A stretch of 64,000 nt of DNA from Litorivita sp050633545 (GTDB taxonomy: Bacteria; Pseudomonadota; Alphaproteobacteria; Rhodobacterales; Rhodobacteraceae): NCBI GenBank assembly GCA_050633545.1, contig JBOEGS010000005.1, positions 186,001 to 250,000 of the forward strand. The letters run 5' to 3'. This document shows positions 51,131 to 59,856 of the stretch, in pieces. The notes under the pieces were generated by a model that was not told the DNA's origin, did no database searches, and saw only the letters and a list, made by a program, of their open reading frames with translations. Made by a program: the position numbers and the translations under genes. The stretch's first letter is position 1, and each line of letters starts with the position of its first letter.

Positions 51131-51190
51131 GCGGCGCCCCTGCGCCGCGCCATGACACTGACGCGCCGCGGCCTGTGCCGTTGGCGCGTC
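51131..51190 (+). terminator. Two hairpins after eno
   Basis: The first, GCGGCGC (51131-51137) with GCGCCGC (51142-51148), has a four-base loop but no T-run. The second, GACGCGCC (51160-51167) with GGCGCGTC (51183-51190), is followed by TCTCTATT. Together they may end eno transcription, but the T-run is weak. Confidence 0.45.
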
Positions 51191-51293
51191 TCTCTATTCC
51201 ACCCGCCTGAACGCGGCGCTAACCGCCCGAGCGCGCCTCAGGCAAGGCGCAAAAACAAGAGACGGCAGGATGATTCCCTGCTAGGGTTTGCCC

Positions 51294-52658
51294 ATGACGA
51301 ACGGCCCTTCAACCCATGACTTTCAACACGCCGCGCCCAAGGGCAGATCCGCCGCGCGGCACAGCGGATATCACCACGCGCAGCTTTTCGAGACAGCGCA
51401 CCGCTATTTCATCACCTTGCTCGCGGGACTGGTGATCGGATGGGCAACCGGCTCTTATTTTCCAATGGCTTGGGCGACAAGCTACATCACGGTGAACCTG
51501 TTTTATCAGGCCATATTGCTGCGCGCCCGCAAGCGCAGCGCGGCGATATCGCCGGTGCATAACGTCATCGGTTTTTCGATCAGCGTGCTGGTCTTTGCCT
51601 CTATGATCGTATTTTTGTGGCTTCAGGACGGGCTGGTTTTGAAATTCACCGCGCTGTCGGGTCTGATCGGCCTTGGCCTGCACAGCCTGTCGCGCCCGCA
51701 AAAGGTGTTTTGGGTGACGCTTGCGGACAGCGGGGTCATCCTTGCTTTGTATATTTTCATGGGCGTGACAGTATTTTTGGCGCATCCCGAGGACAAGACA
51801 CTCGCGCTTTTGCTGATGTGTTTGTTCTGCACCTCCTCCTATTTTGTCGTCTCGCAATGGCGCGCCTACAAACGGGCCGAGGCGATCAAAAGCGCCGAGC
51901 AGCGTCTGATGCGCAATCGCGAGATGGAGGCCATGGGGCGGCTCACGGGCGGATTTGCGCATGATTTCAACAATATATTGGCCGCCATGCGGGGCAATCT
52001 TGATCTCTATGACGAAATCACCGACCCCGAGGAAAAGCGCCGCATCTTGCAAGAGGCGCTAAGCGCAACCGACCGCGCGGCGCGGCTGACGCAAAAGCTT
52101 TTGACCTATAGCCAAAAGGCGGTGCTGCGGCCAAGCCGCGTGATCACGGGGGCCTTTATCACCGAATTCGTCGCCATGATGGGGCGCAACCTGCCCGAAA
52201 CCGTCACCTTGCGGTTGGAGATCGCCGATAACCCGCCGCCGCTGACCGTCGATGCGCAGACGCTCGAAATGGTTCTGGCCAATCTGGTGATGAATGCGGC
52301 CGATGCCATCGGCGAGCAGATCGGCGAAGACGGCGGCGCGGCAACGGGCGAGATCACCCTGTCGTGCGGGCCGATGTTGATGCCTGCCACCTCCTCGGCC
52401 CCTGCCGCGTCCGAAATCCGCGCAGGGCTCTATTTGCGCCTCGCGCTCCAAGACACCGGAGCGGGCATTCCAGAGGCGATTTTACCGCATATTTGCGAGC
52501 CGTTTTACACCACAAAACCGGTCGGGCGCGGGTCGGGATTGGGGCTGCCCATGGCGCAGGGATTTGCCGAGCAATCCGGCGGTGCGCTGCGGATCAGCAA
52601 CACCGAAGGCAGCGGCGCTTTTGTCGAGTTGTTCTTGCCCATTGAGAGCAGCGACTAG
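51294..52658 (+). CDS. Orphan membrane sensor histidine kinase
   Basis: The 454-residue kinase has about six N-terminal membrane segments (roughly residues 30-185) with no extracytoplasmic domain, then a dimerisation/phosphoacceptor helix with the His in GGFAHDFNNILAAMRGNLDL (NtrB/CckA-like H-D-F-N-N). The ATPase domain follows: ANLVMNAADAIGEQ (N box), LQDTGAGIPEAILPHICEPF (G1/F boxes) and GRGSGLGLPMAQGFAEQSGG (G2). There is no receiver domain and no response regulator gene next to it, so the partner lies elsewhere. The start is the ATG at 51294 with AGGG upstream; a TTG six bases earlier is less likely. Confidence 0.92.
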   Translation: MTNGPSTHDFQHAAPKGRSAARHSGYHHAQLFETAHRYFITLLAGLVIGWATGSYFPMAWATSYITVNLFYQAILLRARKRSAAISPVHNVIGFSISVLVFASMIVFLWLQDGLVLKFTALSGLIGLGLHSLSRPQKVFWVTLADSGVILALYIFMGVTVFLAHPEDKTLALLLMCLFCTSSYFVVSQWRAYKRAEAIKSAEQRLMRNREMEAMGRLTGGFAHDFNNILAAMRGNLDLYDEITDPEEKRRILQEALSATDRAARLTQKLLTYSQKAVLRPSRVITGAFITEFVAMMGRNLPETVTLRLEIADNPPPLTVDAQTLEMVLANLVMNAADAIGEQIGEDGGAATGEITLSCGPMLMPATSSAPAASEIRAGLYLRLALQDTGAGIPEAILPHICEPFYTTKPVGRGSGLGLPMAQGFAEQSGGALRISNTEGSGAFVELFLPIESSD

Positions 52659-52876
52659 CAAGATCAGGCCGGAAAGCGGCGCCCATCCGCTTCAACATCG
52701 CCGCACAAGCCACTTCAAATAAACAGTAAAAATCGTTCAAGAGCCTCGTGGTCGTAGAGACGATGGTCGAATAAACCAACGTCGAATTCATCCCGCTAGC
52801 CTGCCTCGACTACGCTCCCATCACCTGACGCCACAAAAACGAAGGGCGCAGGCACAACATCTTTAGGGAGGATATC

Positions 52877-53377
52877 ATGACTATTATCACCGCATTGGCG
52901 ATTTCCATCGGCGCGCTTGCCGCCGTGGCCACATGGCTTTGTTTGGGCAACGGGTTCGGGCTGCAGGTCTGGGCGCTGTTTATCGGCTGGGGCAGCTTCT
53001 ATCACACCGGCGGCGGCATGGAGGCCGCGACCAAATCCGTCACCAACCACATCTGGGGCGCGGTTGTGGCAGGCATCACGCTTTTCATCGTGGCCTCCGT
53101 GGGCGGCACGGTTGCGGTCACCTCGGCGATTGTCGGCCTGTCGGTCGTGGTTCTTGTTCTGGGCGCGCATCTGCCCGCGCTCTCGACCATTCCGGCGGGA
53201 GTCTATGGCTATGCCTCTACGGCGGGCTTTTGCCTCTTGTCGGGCGTCGCCTTGGGCGATGTCGCTGCGCTTGGCAAGGCGGTGTTCTTGGTGCTGGCCT
53301 CGCTGATTGCGGGCAATATCTTCGGCTTTATCTCCGAGAAACTCGCAGGCGCCATGGCGGCCAAAGCGGCGGCCTGA
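52877..53377 (+). CDS. DUF1097 domain-containing membrane protein
   Basis: The 166-residue protein has about five membrane helices covering nearly the whole length. It has FIGWGSFYHTGGGMEAATKS (about 35-54), the conserved loop of DUF1097, and TIPAGVYGYASTAGFCLLSG near the C-terminus. The function of this family is unknown. AGGGAGG lies before the ATG. The 218 bp upstream holds no gene I can recognise. Hairpins follow the stop codon. Confidence 0.85.
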   Translation: MTIITALAISIGALAAVATWLCLGNGFGLQVWALFIGWGSFYHTGGGMEAATKSVTNHIWGAVVAGITLFIVASVGGTVAVTSAIVGLSVVVLVLGAHLPALSTIPAGVYGYASTAGFCLLSGVALGDVAALGKAVFLVLASLIAGNIFGFISEKLAGAMAAKAAA

Positions 53378-53391
53378 GCGCGCCTCTCCGA

Positions 53392-53503
53392 TGTGAGCGG
53401 CTGGCCGGCTTGCGCGCTGCGCCGCTCACAATTGCAGGGTCATTTCTCTTCCGGCCCTGCCGCCCTCGCAAAAGCGGCTCTCCCATATGCCCCTGCGAGG
53501 GCG
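53392..53503. terminator. Hairpins between DUF1097 and pgi
   Basis: TGTGAGCGGC (53392-53401) pairs with GCCGCTCACA (53421-53430), and CGCCCTCGCA (53461-53470) pairs with TGCGAGGGCG (53494-53503). The latter is followed by AATTATTTTC on the plus strand. They separate two convergent genes and could act as terminators from either side; loops are long (19 and 23 bases). Confidence 0.45.
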
Positions 53504-53519
53504 AATTATTTTCAAAGGC

Positions 53520-55130
53520 TTAGCCGCGATGCCCCTGCACGTAGCTGATCAAAGAGCGGGTCGATCCGTCTTTGCTCTCGCTGCTTTGCTCGCCTGCCAG
53601 AACCGGTCCCAATGCGGTGGCCAATTCCTTGCCCAACTCGACGCCCCATTGATCAAAGGAGTTGATCCCGAGGATCACGCCTTCGACAAACACGCGGTGC
53701 TCGTAAAGCGCGATGATCTGCCCCAAGACATGCGGCGTGAGCTGCGGATAGATCAAGGTGGTCGAGGGCCGGTTTCCAGGGAAAACGCGGTGGCGCGCCT
53801 GACGCTCCAACTCGGCGCCGCTGGCCCCTTTGGCCGCCATAATCGCCCGCGCCGCATCCAGATCGCGCCCGCACATCAGCGCTTCGGATTGCGCGAGGCA
53901 ATTGGCGACCAGTAGCGCGTGGTGATGGGCCAGATCGGGCTCGTGCCCCTTGGCGGCGACCAGAAATTCACAAGGCACGGTGCGGGTGCCTTGGTGGATC
54001 AATTGGTAAAAGGCGTGTTGCCCGTTGGTGCCCGGCTCGCCCCAAACCACGGGGCCGCTATCACGGGACAAATCGGCGCCATCCATCGACACGCGCTTGC
54101 CGTTGCTCTCCATTTCAAGCTGTTGCAGATAGGCCGGAAGGCGCAAAAGCCGTTGATCATAGGGCAGCACCGCGCGGCTGGCGTGGCCCTGCACCTGCGC
54201 GTGCCAGATGCCGACCAAGGCCAGCAAGACGGGCAGGTTTTCCTCGAAGGGAGCGGCGCAAAAATGCGCGTCCATCTCGGCGGCGCCCGCCAAAAGCGCG
54301 GCAAAATCCTGCGGCCCGACGGCGAGCATGATCGACAATCCGATCGGACCCCACAAGGAATAGCGCCCGCCGACCCAATCTTCGAAGCCGAACACCCGCT
54401 CGGGCGCGATGCCCCATGCGGTGGTCGCCTCGACATTCGACGACAGGGCGGCAAATTGCGCGCCGGTATCGCGGACCTGCCGCGCCATCCAGTCGCGCGC
54501 CGTGGCGGCATTGGTCATGGTCTCGATGGTGGTAAAGGTTTTCGACGCGACGATGACCAAAGTGCGTGTCGGATCAAGATGTTGCAGCGTATCGTGGATA
54601 TGCGCGCCATCGACATTCGAGACAAAATGCACCGCAGGCCCGTCGTGGTAAGGGGCCAAGGCAAGCGCCGCCATCACGGGGCCAAGGTCCGAGCCGCCGA
54701 TGCCGATATTGACCACATCGGTGATCGTGCCGCCCTGCCCCGTAAAGACGCCCGAGCGCAGATCAGTGGCAAAGCGCTCCATCGCGGCGCGGATTTTGCG
54801 CACCTCGGGCATGACATCCGCGCCATCGACGATAATCGCCCGCTCGGGCCCCGCGCGCAGCGCCGTATGCAGCACCGCGCGGCCCTCGGTCTCGTTGATC
54901 GTCTCGCCGCCAAACATCGCATCGCGGCGCGCCTCGACACCCGCGTCGCGGGCCATATCGACAAGCGCCTCGCGCGTTTGGGCATCGATATTGGTTTTCG
55001 AGTAATCGAACAGCATATCCCCAAGACGGGCCGAAAAATCAGATGCCCGATCCGTGCCCCCAAACAGGTCCAAAATCGAACGGCCCTGAGCGGCTTTGGC
55101 CAATTTTTGCAGCCGGTTCCAATGGGTCAT
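53520..55130 (-). CDS. pgi: Glucose-6-phosphate isomerase
   Basis: Pgi interconverts glucose 6-phosphate and fructose 6-phosphate. The 536-residue protein has the PGI signatures VNIGIGGSDLGPVMAALAL, VIVASKTFTTIETMTNA, GRYSLWGPIGLSIMLAVG, MESNGKRVSMDGADL, GEPGTNGQHAFYQLIHQGT and near the end SFDQWGVELGKELA with the catalytic lysine. The length fits the long bacterial form. It is the third gene of the zwf-pgl-pgi set, 60 bp after pgl, and lets carbon return from fructose to the oxidative route. Confidence 0.97.
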   Translation of the reverse strand: MTHWNRLQKLAKAAQGRSILDLFGGTDRASDFSARLGDMLFDYSKTNIDAQTREALVDMARDAGVEARRDAMFGGETINETEGRAVLHTALRAGPERAIIVDGADVMPEVRKIRAAMERFATDLRSGVFTGQGGTITDVVNIGIGGSDLGPVMAALALAPYHDGPAVHFVSNVDGAHIHDTLQHLDPTRTLVIVASKTFTTIETMTNAATARDWMARQVRDTGAQFAALSSNVEATTAWGIAPERVFGFEDWVGGRYSLWGPIGLSIMLAVGPQDFAALLAGAAEMDAHFCAAPFEENLPVLLALVGIWHAQVQGHASRAVLPYDQRLLRLPAYLQQLEMESNGKRVSMDGADLSRDSGPVVWGEPGTNGQHAFYQLIHQGTRTVPCEFLVAAKGHEPDLAHHHALLVANCLAQSEALMCGRDLDAARAIMAAKGASGAELERQARHRVFPGNRPSTTLIYPQLTPHVLGQIIALYEHRVFVEGVILGINSFDQWGVELGKELATALGPVLAGEQSSESKDGSTRSLISYVQGHRG

Positions 55131-55190
55131 GAAAGGCTCCTTGCCTGGGGAGAAATAAATATGTGAAGCGATATCAATATGATGCCTGCC

Positions 55191-55862
55191 TTATGGGGCC
55201 CAATGCACAGTTGCGCCATCCAAAACCGCCGCAACCGGCGCATCAAGGGGGCGCATTTTTGCGGCGCGCTCTATGGCGGCGCGTTTTTGTGCGCCGGTGA
55301 TGAGGATATGTTTGTTCATCGCAGCGGCCAGCACCCGCGCCGTGAGGGTGATGCGCGGCTCTGGCGCGCCCGCGGCCCGCATCGGCAAAAGCACCGGCGC
55401 ATCAGGGCTGAGGGCTTCTTCGAGCCGGTCGGCTTCGGGAAAGATCGAGGCGGTATGCATATCGGCGCCCATGCCCAAGAGCAGGACCGAGATCGGCAAA
55501 GCCGGCGCAATCACCGCCTCCAGCTCGGGCAAGACCTCTTCGGGCGTTTGCGCACGCGCATAAAGCGGCAGGTAGCGCGCCTTGGCCGCGTGATTGACCA
55601 AAAGCCGCTCGCGCAGCAGCCGCGTGTTGGAACGGATATGCACCTCCGGCACCCAGCGCTCGTCCGAGAGCATCACATCGATGCGCGCCCAGTCCAGATC
55701 GACGCTGGAAAGCGCATCAAACACCGGCCCCGGTGTGGTGCCGCCCGGCACGACCAAAAGCGCGCGATCTTGGGTTTTGAGGCTCTGGCGCAACTCTCCG
55801 GCGAGGTTTTGCGCCAGATCGATCATCATCATCTCGTCGTCGGAATATTCATTGAATTTCAT
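55191..55862 (-). CDS. pgl: 6-phosphogluconolactonase
   Basis: Pgl hydrolyses 6-phosphogluconolactone, the product of Zwf, to 6-phosphogluconate. The 223-residue protein is of the DevB/NagB-like type: LLVVPGGTTPGPVFDAL, VMLSDERWVPEVHIRSNTRL, LLGMGADMHTASIFPEAD and RITLTARVLAAAMNKHILIT. The ATG overlaps the zwf stop (ATGA), so the first two enzymes of the oxidative branch are made together. Confidence 0.95.
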   Translation of the reverse strand: MKFNEYSDDEMMMIDLAQNLAGELRQSLKTQDRALLVVPGGTTPGPVFDALSSVDLDWARIDVMLSDERWVPEVHIRSNTRLLRERLLVNHAAKARYLPLYARAQTPEEVLPELEAVIAPALPISVLLLGMGADMHTASIFPEADRLEEALSPDAPVLLPMRAAGAPEPRITLTARVLAAAMNKHILITGAQKRAAIERAAKMRPLDAPVAAVLDGATVHWAP

Positions 55863-57322
55863 GTCCTTATCTCCCGCCAGCGGCGCCCGTCGCGGTGCAT
55901 GAGCATGAGCGCATCTTCCGGCCCCGAGCTGCCGCTTTCATAAAGCACGGGCGCGTCGCCGCGCGCCTCCCATCCGTCGATCAACGGGTCGGTCCACGCC
56001 CATGCGGCCTCGACCTCATCGCCGCGCATAAACAATGTCTGGTTGCCGCGGATCACATCCATGATCAGCCGCTCGTAGGCATCCGGCACCTCTTCGGCCT
56101 CCGGCCCCAAGGCCTCGGCAAAGGACATGTCGAGCGGCACGTCGATCAGGCGCATACCGCCCGGCCCCGGTTCTTTGATGGTCACGCCCAATTCCATCCC
56201 CTCGTTGGGTTGCAAGCGGATGGTCAGGATATTGCGGTGGCGGCCCGCTTCGGGTCCGAAGATCGAATGCGGCGTGTCCTTGAACACCACGGCAATTTCC
56301 GAGGTGCGCGCCTTGAGCCGCTTGCCCGTGCGCAAATAGAAGGGCGTGCCTTTCCAGCGCCAGTTGCTGATCGCAAGGCGCATGGCGATAAAGCTTTCGG
56401 TTTTCGAACGCGGATTTTCGGCATGTGCCAGATATCCGGGCTTGTCGGGGTTACCCTCTTCGGCAAGGTATTGACCGCGCACGATATCTTCGGGCGGCAC
56501 CGGATCAAGGGCGCGGATGACTTTGAGCTTTTCATCGCGCACCGCATCGGGGTCGAATTTGGCGGGCGGCTCCATCGCAATGAGGCACAAAAGCTGCATC
56601 AGGTGGTTTTGCACCATATCGCGCATCGCGCCCGAGCGGTCGTAATATTCGCCGCGCCCGCCGACGCCGACGGTTTCGGCAACGGTGATCTGGATGTGAT
56701 CCACATATTGCGCGTTCCACAAGGGTTCGAACAACATATTGCCAAAGCGCACCGCCATCAGGTTTTGCACCGTCTCTTTGCCAAGGTAATGGTCGATGCG
56801 GTAAATCTGGCTCTCGTTGAAATGCAGCGCCAGCGTGTCGTTGAGCGCCCGCGCCGTGGCCAGATCGCGGCCAAAGGGTTTTTCCACCACGATGCGGCTA
56901 TCGGCATCGGCCATGCCATATTGGTGCAATCGCTCGGCCAGATCGCCGAAAAGGCTCGGCCCCACCGAGAAATAGAATGCCCGCACCACACCGGGTTTCA
57001 TCATGGCGGCAAGCGCGCTCCAGCCGTCGGTGCCGCGCGCATCGACGGTGATATAGCTCAGGGTTTTGCAAAACCCCTCCAATGTACCCTCTTCACAGAC
57101 GCGCCCCGTGCCAAATTCGCGCAGCGCCTCGCGCACAAATTCGCGGTAGCCCTCATTGTCCATCTCCGAACGCGCCGCGCCGATAATGCGCGCGCCGGGT
57201 TCCATTTGCCCCGCACAGAACCGCCGGAACAAGGCAGGCAGGATTTTGCGGCGGGCCAGATCGCCGGTGCCCCCGAAAATCACCAGATCGAATTCATCCA
57301 CCGGAATAACGCGCGAAACCAT
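55859..57322 (-). CDS. zwf: Glucose-6-phosphate 1-dehydrogenase
   Basis: Zwf oxidises glucose 6-phosphate with NAD(P)+ and commits carbon to the Entner-Doudoroff or pentose phosphate route. The 487-residue protein has LVIFGGTGDLARRKILPALF (nucleotide fold), the substrate-binding RIDHYLGKETVQNLMAVRFG with catalytic His, and VGVGGRGEYYDRSGAMRDMV. The start is the ATG at 57322 with AGGA upstream; a TTG two codons earlier is possible. A LacI-type palindrome lies about 90 bp upstream. edd and eda are not in the window. Confidence 0.96.
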   Translation of the reverse strand: MVSRVIPVDEFDLVIFGGTGDLARRKILPALFRRFCAGQMEPGARIIGAARSEMDNEGYREFVREALREFGTGRVCEEGTLEGFCKTLSYITVDARGTDGWSALAAMMKPGVVRAFYFSVGPSLFGDLAERLHQYGMADADSRIVVEKPFGRDLATARALNDTLALHFNESQIYRIDHYLGKETVQNLMAVRFGNMLFEPLWNAQYVDHIQITVAETVGVGGRGEYYDRSGAMRDMVQNHLMQLLCLIAMEPPAKFDPDAVRDEKLKVIRALDPVPPEDIVRGQYLAEEGNPDKPGYLAHAENPRSKTESFIAMRLAISNWRWKGTPFYLRTGKRLKARTSEIAVVFKDTPHSIFGPEAGRHRNILTIRLQPNEGMELGVTIKEPGPGGMRLIDVPLDMSFAEALGPEAEEVPDAYERLIMDVIRGNQTLFMRGDEVEAAWAWTDPLIDGWEARGDAPVLYESGSSGPEDALMLMHRDGRRWREIRT

Positions 57323-57412
57323 TTTCAAATCCTGCTTTGTGCCGTGCTAGGGTCGGCAAATGTCTTTACCGGGCGGGCCGGAGGGGGATTGCGGGCGCGC
57401 CTGCCTTGTGAT

Positions 57413-57424
57413 GTTAGCGCTAAC
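57413..57424. promoter_or_regulatory. LacI-family-type operator upstream of zwf-pgl-pgi
   Basis: GTTAGCGCTAAC is a perfect 12-bp palindrome with the central CG and flanking TTAGCGCTAA typical of LacI/GalR-family operators. It lies about 90 bp upstream of the zwf ATG (minus strand) and 150 bp upstream of the radical SAM gene (plus strand). The position fits sugar-responsive control of the zwf operon. The regulator gene is not in the window. Confidence 0.6.
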
Positions 57425-57575
57425 TGACGCAGATATGCGGTTCTTACCCAAAGGGTTTGGCAAAGTCTAGCACGGTTGCATCTGTTCACAATGCCGTGGC
57501 GGCGATTTGCGGGGGTTTATCATGGGGCTGCGCTTGGCTAGCCTTGGCGCAAGCATGAAAAGGAAATACCGCCCG

Positions 57576-58553
57576 ATGAAAGACGCCGCCCCGCAAAGCC
57601 TCAACCACGCCGCCCATGGCACGGCCAATGACGGAAAATTCCGCGATCCTGCCATCACGGCCAAGGGCGAGACCCGCGCCAGCGTGCCGCTTTTGGGCGC
57701 GAAAACGCTTTGGTTCAATACCGGCACCCTGTGCAATATCACCTGCGCCAATTGCTATATCGACAGCTCGCCGACCAATGACGCCTTGGTCTATATGACG
57801 GCGGCCGAGGTGGTCGATTACCTTGATCAGGCCAAGGCGCGCGACTGGCCGCTGGAAGAGGTGGCCTTTACCGGCGGCGAGCCGTTTATGAACCCGCAGA
57901 TCATCGAAATGATGCGCGAGGGGTTGTCGCGCGGCTATCGGGTTCTGGTGCTGACCAACGCGATGTTGCCGATGATGCGCAAGGGGATGCGCGCGGGGCT
58001 TGAGGCTTTGCAGGCGCAGTTCGGCACGCGGTTGACGCTGCGCATCTCGCTCGATCATTGGCAAGAAGCCGAACATGACCGCGAGCGCGGCACAGGCGCG
58101 TTCCAGCGCAGCCTGCAAGGGATGGACTGGCTGCGCGATCAGGGGATCAAGATGGCCGTGGCGGGGCGTTCGGCATGGTTCGAGAGCGAGGCCGAGGCCC
58201 GCGCCGGATATGCGCAGGTCTTTGCCGCGCGCGGATATGAGATCGAGACCGCCGATCCGGCGCAATTGGTGCTGTTTCCCGAAATGGACATGAGCGCCGA
58301 AGTGCCCGAGATCACCACCGAATGTTGGGGCATCTTGGGCAAGTCGCAATCGGATGTGATGTGTTCCTCCTCGCGCATGGTGGTCAAACGCAAGGGCGCA
58401 GAGCGCCCTGCGGTTCTGGCCTGCACGCTTTTGGCCTATGACGCCGAATTCGAATTGGGCGAGACATTGGCCGAGGCCGAGCGCGACGTGGCGCTCAACC
58501 ATCCCCATTGCGCCAAGTTTTGCGTTTTGGGCGGAGCCTCCTGTTCGGCGTGA
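57576..58553 (+). CDS. Radical SAM protein
   Basis: The 325-residue protein has the radical SAM motif CNITCANC (Cys-x3-Cys-x2-Cys) in WFNTGTLCNITCANCYIDSS, the GGE motif in VAFTGGEPFMNPQI, and a partial TIM barrel to about residue 230. The C-terminal third has seven more cysteines: ECW, MCSSSR, LACTLLA and HCAKFCVLGGASC, which may hold an auxiliary Fe-S cluster. A hydrophilic N-terminus precedes the core. AAGGA lies before the ATG at 57576; an ATG at 57555 is possible. The product is unknown, and no peptide precursor gene is visible next to it. Confidence 0.85.
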   Translation: MKDAAPQSLNHAAHGTANDGKFRDPAITAKGETRASVPLLGAKTLWFNTGTLCNITCANCYIDSSPTNDALVYMTAAEVVDYLDQAKARDWPLEEVAFTGGEPFMNPQIIEMMREGLSRGYRVLVLTNAMLPMMRKGMRAGLEALQAQFGTRLTLRISLDHWQEAEHDRERGTGAFQRSLQGMDWLRDQGIKMAVAGRSAWFESEAEARAGYAQVFAARGYEIETADPAQLVLFPEMDMSAEVPEITTECWGILGKSQSDVMCSSSRMVVKRKGAERPAVLACTLLAYDAEFELGETLAEAERDVALNHPHCAKFCVLGGASCSA

Positions 58554-58613
58554 ATGGACGGACGCGACTGGTGCCGCAAGCCGCCGCGCGTGAGGCGGGG
58601 TTTGGGAGCCCCC

Positions 58614-58626
58614 GGCGGGGATATTT
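58614..58626 (+). repeat. Dispersed intergenic repeat GGCGGGGATATTT, copy 2
   Basis: The 13-mer occurs 60 bp past the radical SAM stop codon, followed by AAGAGAAAGCAGAAAGG and, at 58651-58656, a run of six T. The preceding CCCC-GG-CGGGG can form a small hairpin. The same 13-mer is present in the opposite orientation at 31323-31335. Confidence 0.4.
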
Positions 58627-58701
58627 AAGAGAAAGCAGAAAGGGGCGGCGGTTTTTTGGTGTGCCGCTTTGCATTTGGGTCAAGCACAGCAAAGGACGCG
58701 G

Positions 58702-59793
58702 TCAGGGCCGGCTGATTTCGCCGCCGCCGACTTGGGCGCGCACGCCTGTTGTGGTTGGACCGGATGTGGGCAAACCGCGTGCGACGCGGACAGCGAGATG
58801 GGCGAAGGCTTGGGCTTCGAGCATATCACCGTCGAGGCCGACGTCTTCGACCGGCAAGACGGGGCAATCGAGCGACACTTCGAGCATTTGCATCAACACC
58901 GGATTATGCCGCCCGCCGCCAGTGACCAAAACGCGGGCGGGCGGGATCGGGCAATGCTCCATCCCGCGGGCCACGGCAGCGGCGCAAATACCGGTGAAGG
59001 TGGCGGCGGCGTCAGCGTCCGAAAGTTCGGCCACCAGATCCATCATGTCGGGGAAAGCATCGCGGTCCAGCGATTTGGGCGGGATGCGCGAGAAATAAGG
59101 CTCGTCCAGCAGCAGTTCGAGCGCGCCCATGGCCACTTCGCCGCCGCGCGCCAAAGCGCCGTCCTTGTCATAGGGTTTGCCGAAACGGCTTTGCATCAAA
59201 TCGTTGATCGGGGCGTTTGCGGGGCCGGTGTCAAAGGCGAGGAGCGCGCCGTCTTGGTCGGGGCCGGATTTTGACGGATCGACCCATGTGATATTGCCAA
59301 CGCCGCCAAGGTTGAGGAAACATAGGGGGTCTTCGGCTTGGATGTATTTGGCGCAGGCAAAATGGAAATAGGGCGCGAGCGGCGCGCCCTCGCCGCCCAG
59401 TTGCACGTCGGAGGAGCGAAAATCCCACACCACAGGCGTGCCGAGCGCCGCCGCCAAAGCCGCCCCATCACCGATCTGCAGCGTGCCGCGCCCGCGCGGA
59501 TCATGGGCAAGCGTCTGACCGTGAAACCCGATGAGATCGGCGTCTTTGAAACCGGCGAGCAGATCGAGATGCGCCTGCATGACGACATCGGTTGCGGCCT
59601 CGACCTGCGGGCCGCTCCATTTGCCCAAAGCGGCGCGCAGGGTGGCGCGTTCGGCATCACTATAGGCGCGATAAGCGCATTCACCGAAGCTTTCGATCCG
59701 GTGCCCGTCAGTCACAAGAAGCGCCGCATCCACCCCGTCCAAAGAGGTGCCCGACATCGCCCCGAGAGCCGTCACCGCGCCAGCCTTCAACAT
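58702..59793 (-). CDS. anmK: Anhydro-N-acetylmuramic acid kinase
   Basis: AnmK phosphorylates and opens 1,6-anhydroMurNAc released during peptidoglycan turnover, making MurNAc-6-phosphate for recycling. The 363-residue protein has ALGAMSGTSLDGVDAALLVT at the start, LIGFHGQTLAHDPRG, FLNLGGVGNITWV, AFDTGPANAPINDLM and RVLVTGGGRHNP, all AnmK signatures. AAGGA lies seven bases before the ATG at 59793; an ATG at 59811 is another possible start. It is divergent from tyrS, with 63 bp between them. No murQ lies next to it. Confidence 0.94.
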   Translation of the reverse strand: MLKAGAVTALGAMSGTSLDGVDAALLVTDGHRIESFGECAYRAYSDAERATLRAALGKWSGPQVEAATDVVMQAHLDLLAGFKDADLIGFHGQTLAHDPRGRGTLQIGDGAALAAALGTPVVWDFRSSDVQLGGEGAPLAPYFHFACAKYIQAEDPLCFLNLGGVGNITWVDPSKSGPDQDGALLAFDTGPANAPINDLMQSRFGKPYDKDGALARGGEVAMGALELLLDEPYFSRIPPKSLDRDAFPDMMDLVAELSDADAAATFTGICAAAVARGMEHCPIPPARVLVTGGGRHNPVLMQMLEVSLDCPVLPVEDVGLDGDMLEAQAFAHLAVRVARGLPTSGPTTTGVRAQVGGGEISRP

Positions 59794-59856
59794 GGTCTTT
59801 TCCTTTGCCATTTGCCCCCCTATACATGCCGCGCAAACACAAGCGGGACAAGAGCG

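Noticed and set aside
55895..57427. A 510-codon open frame on the plus strand
   Set aside because: It is antisense to zwf, which is intact and in an operon.
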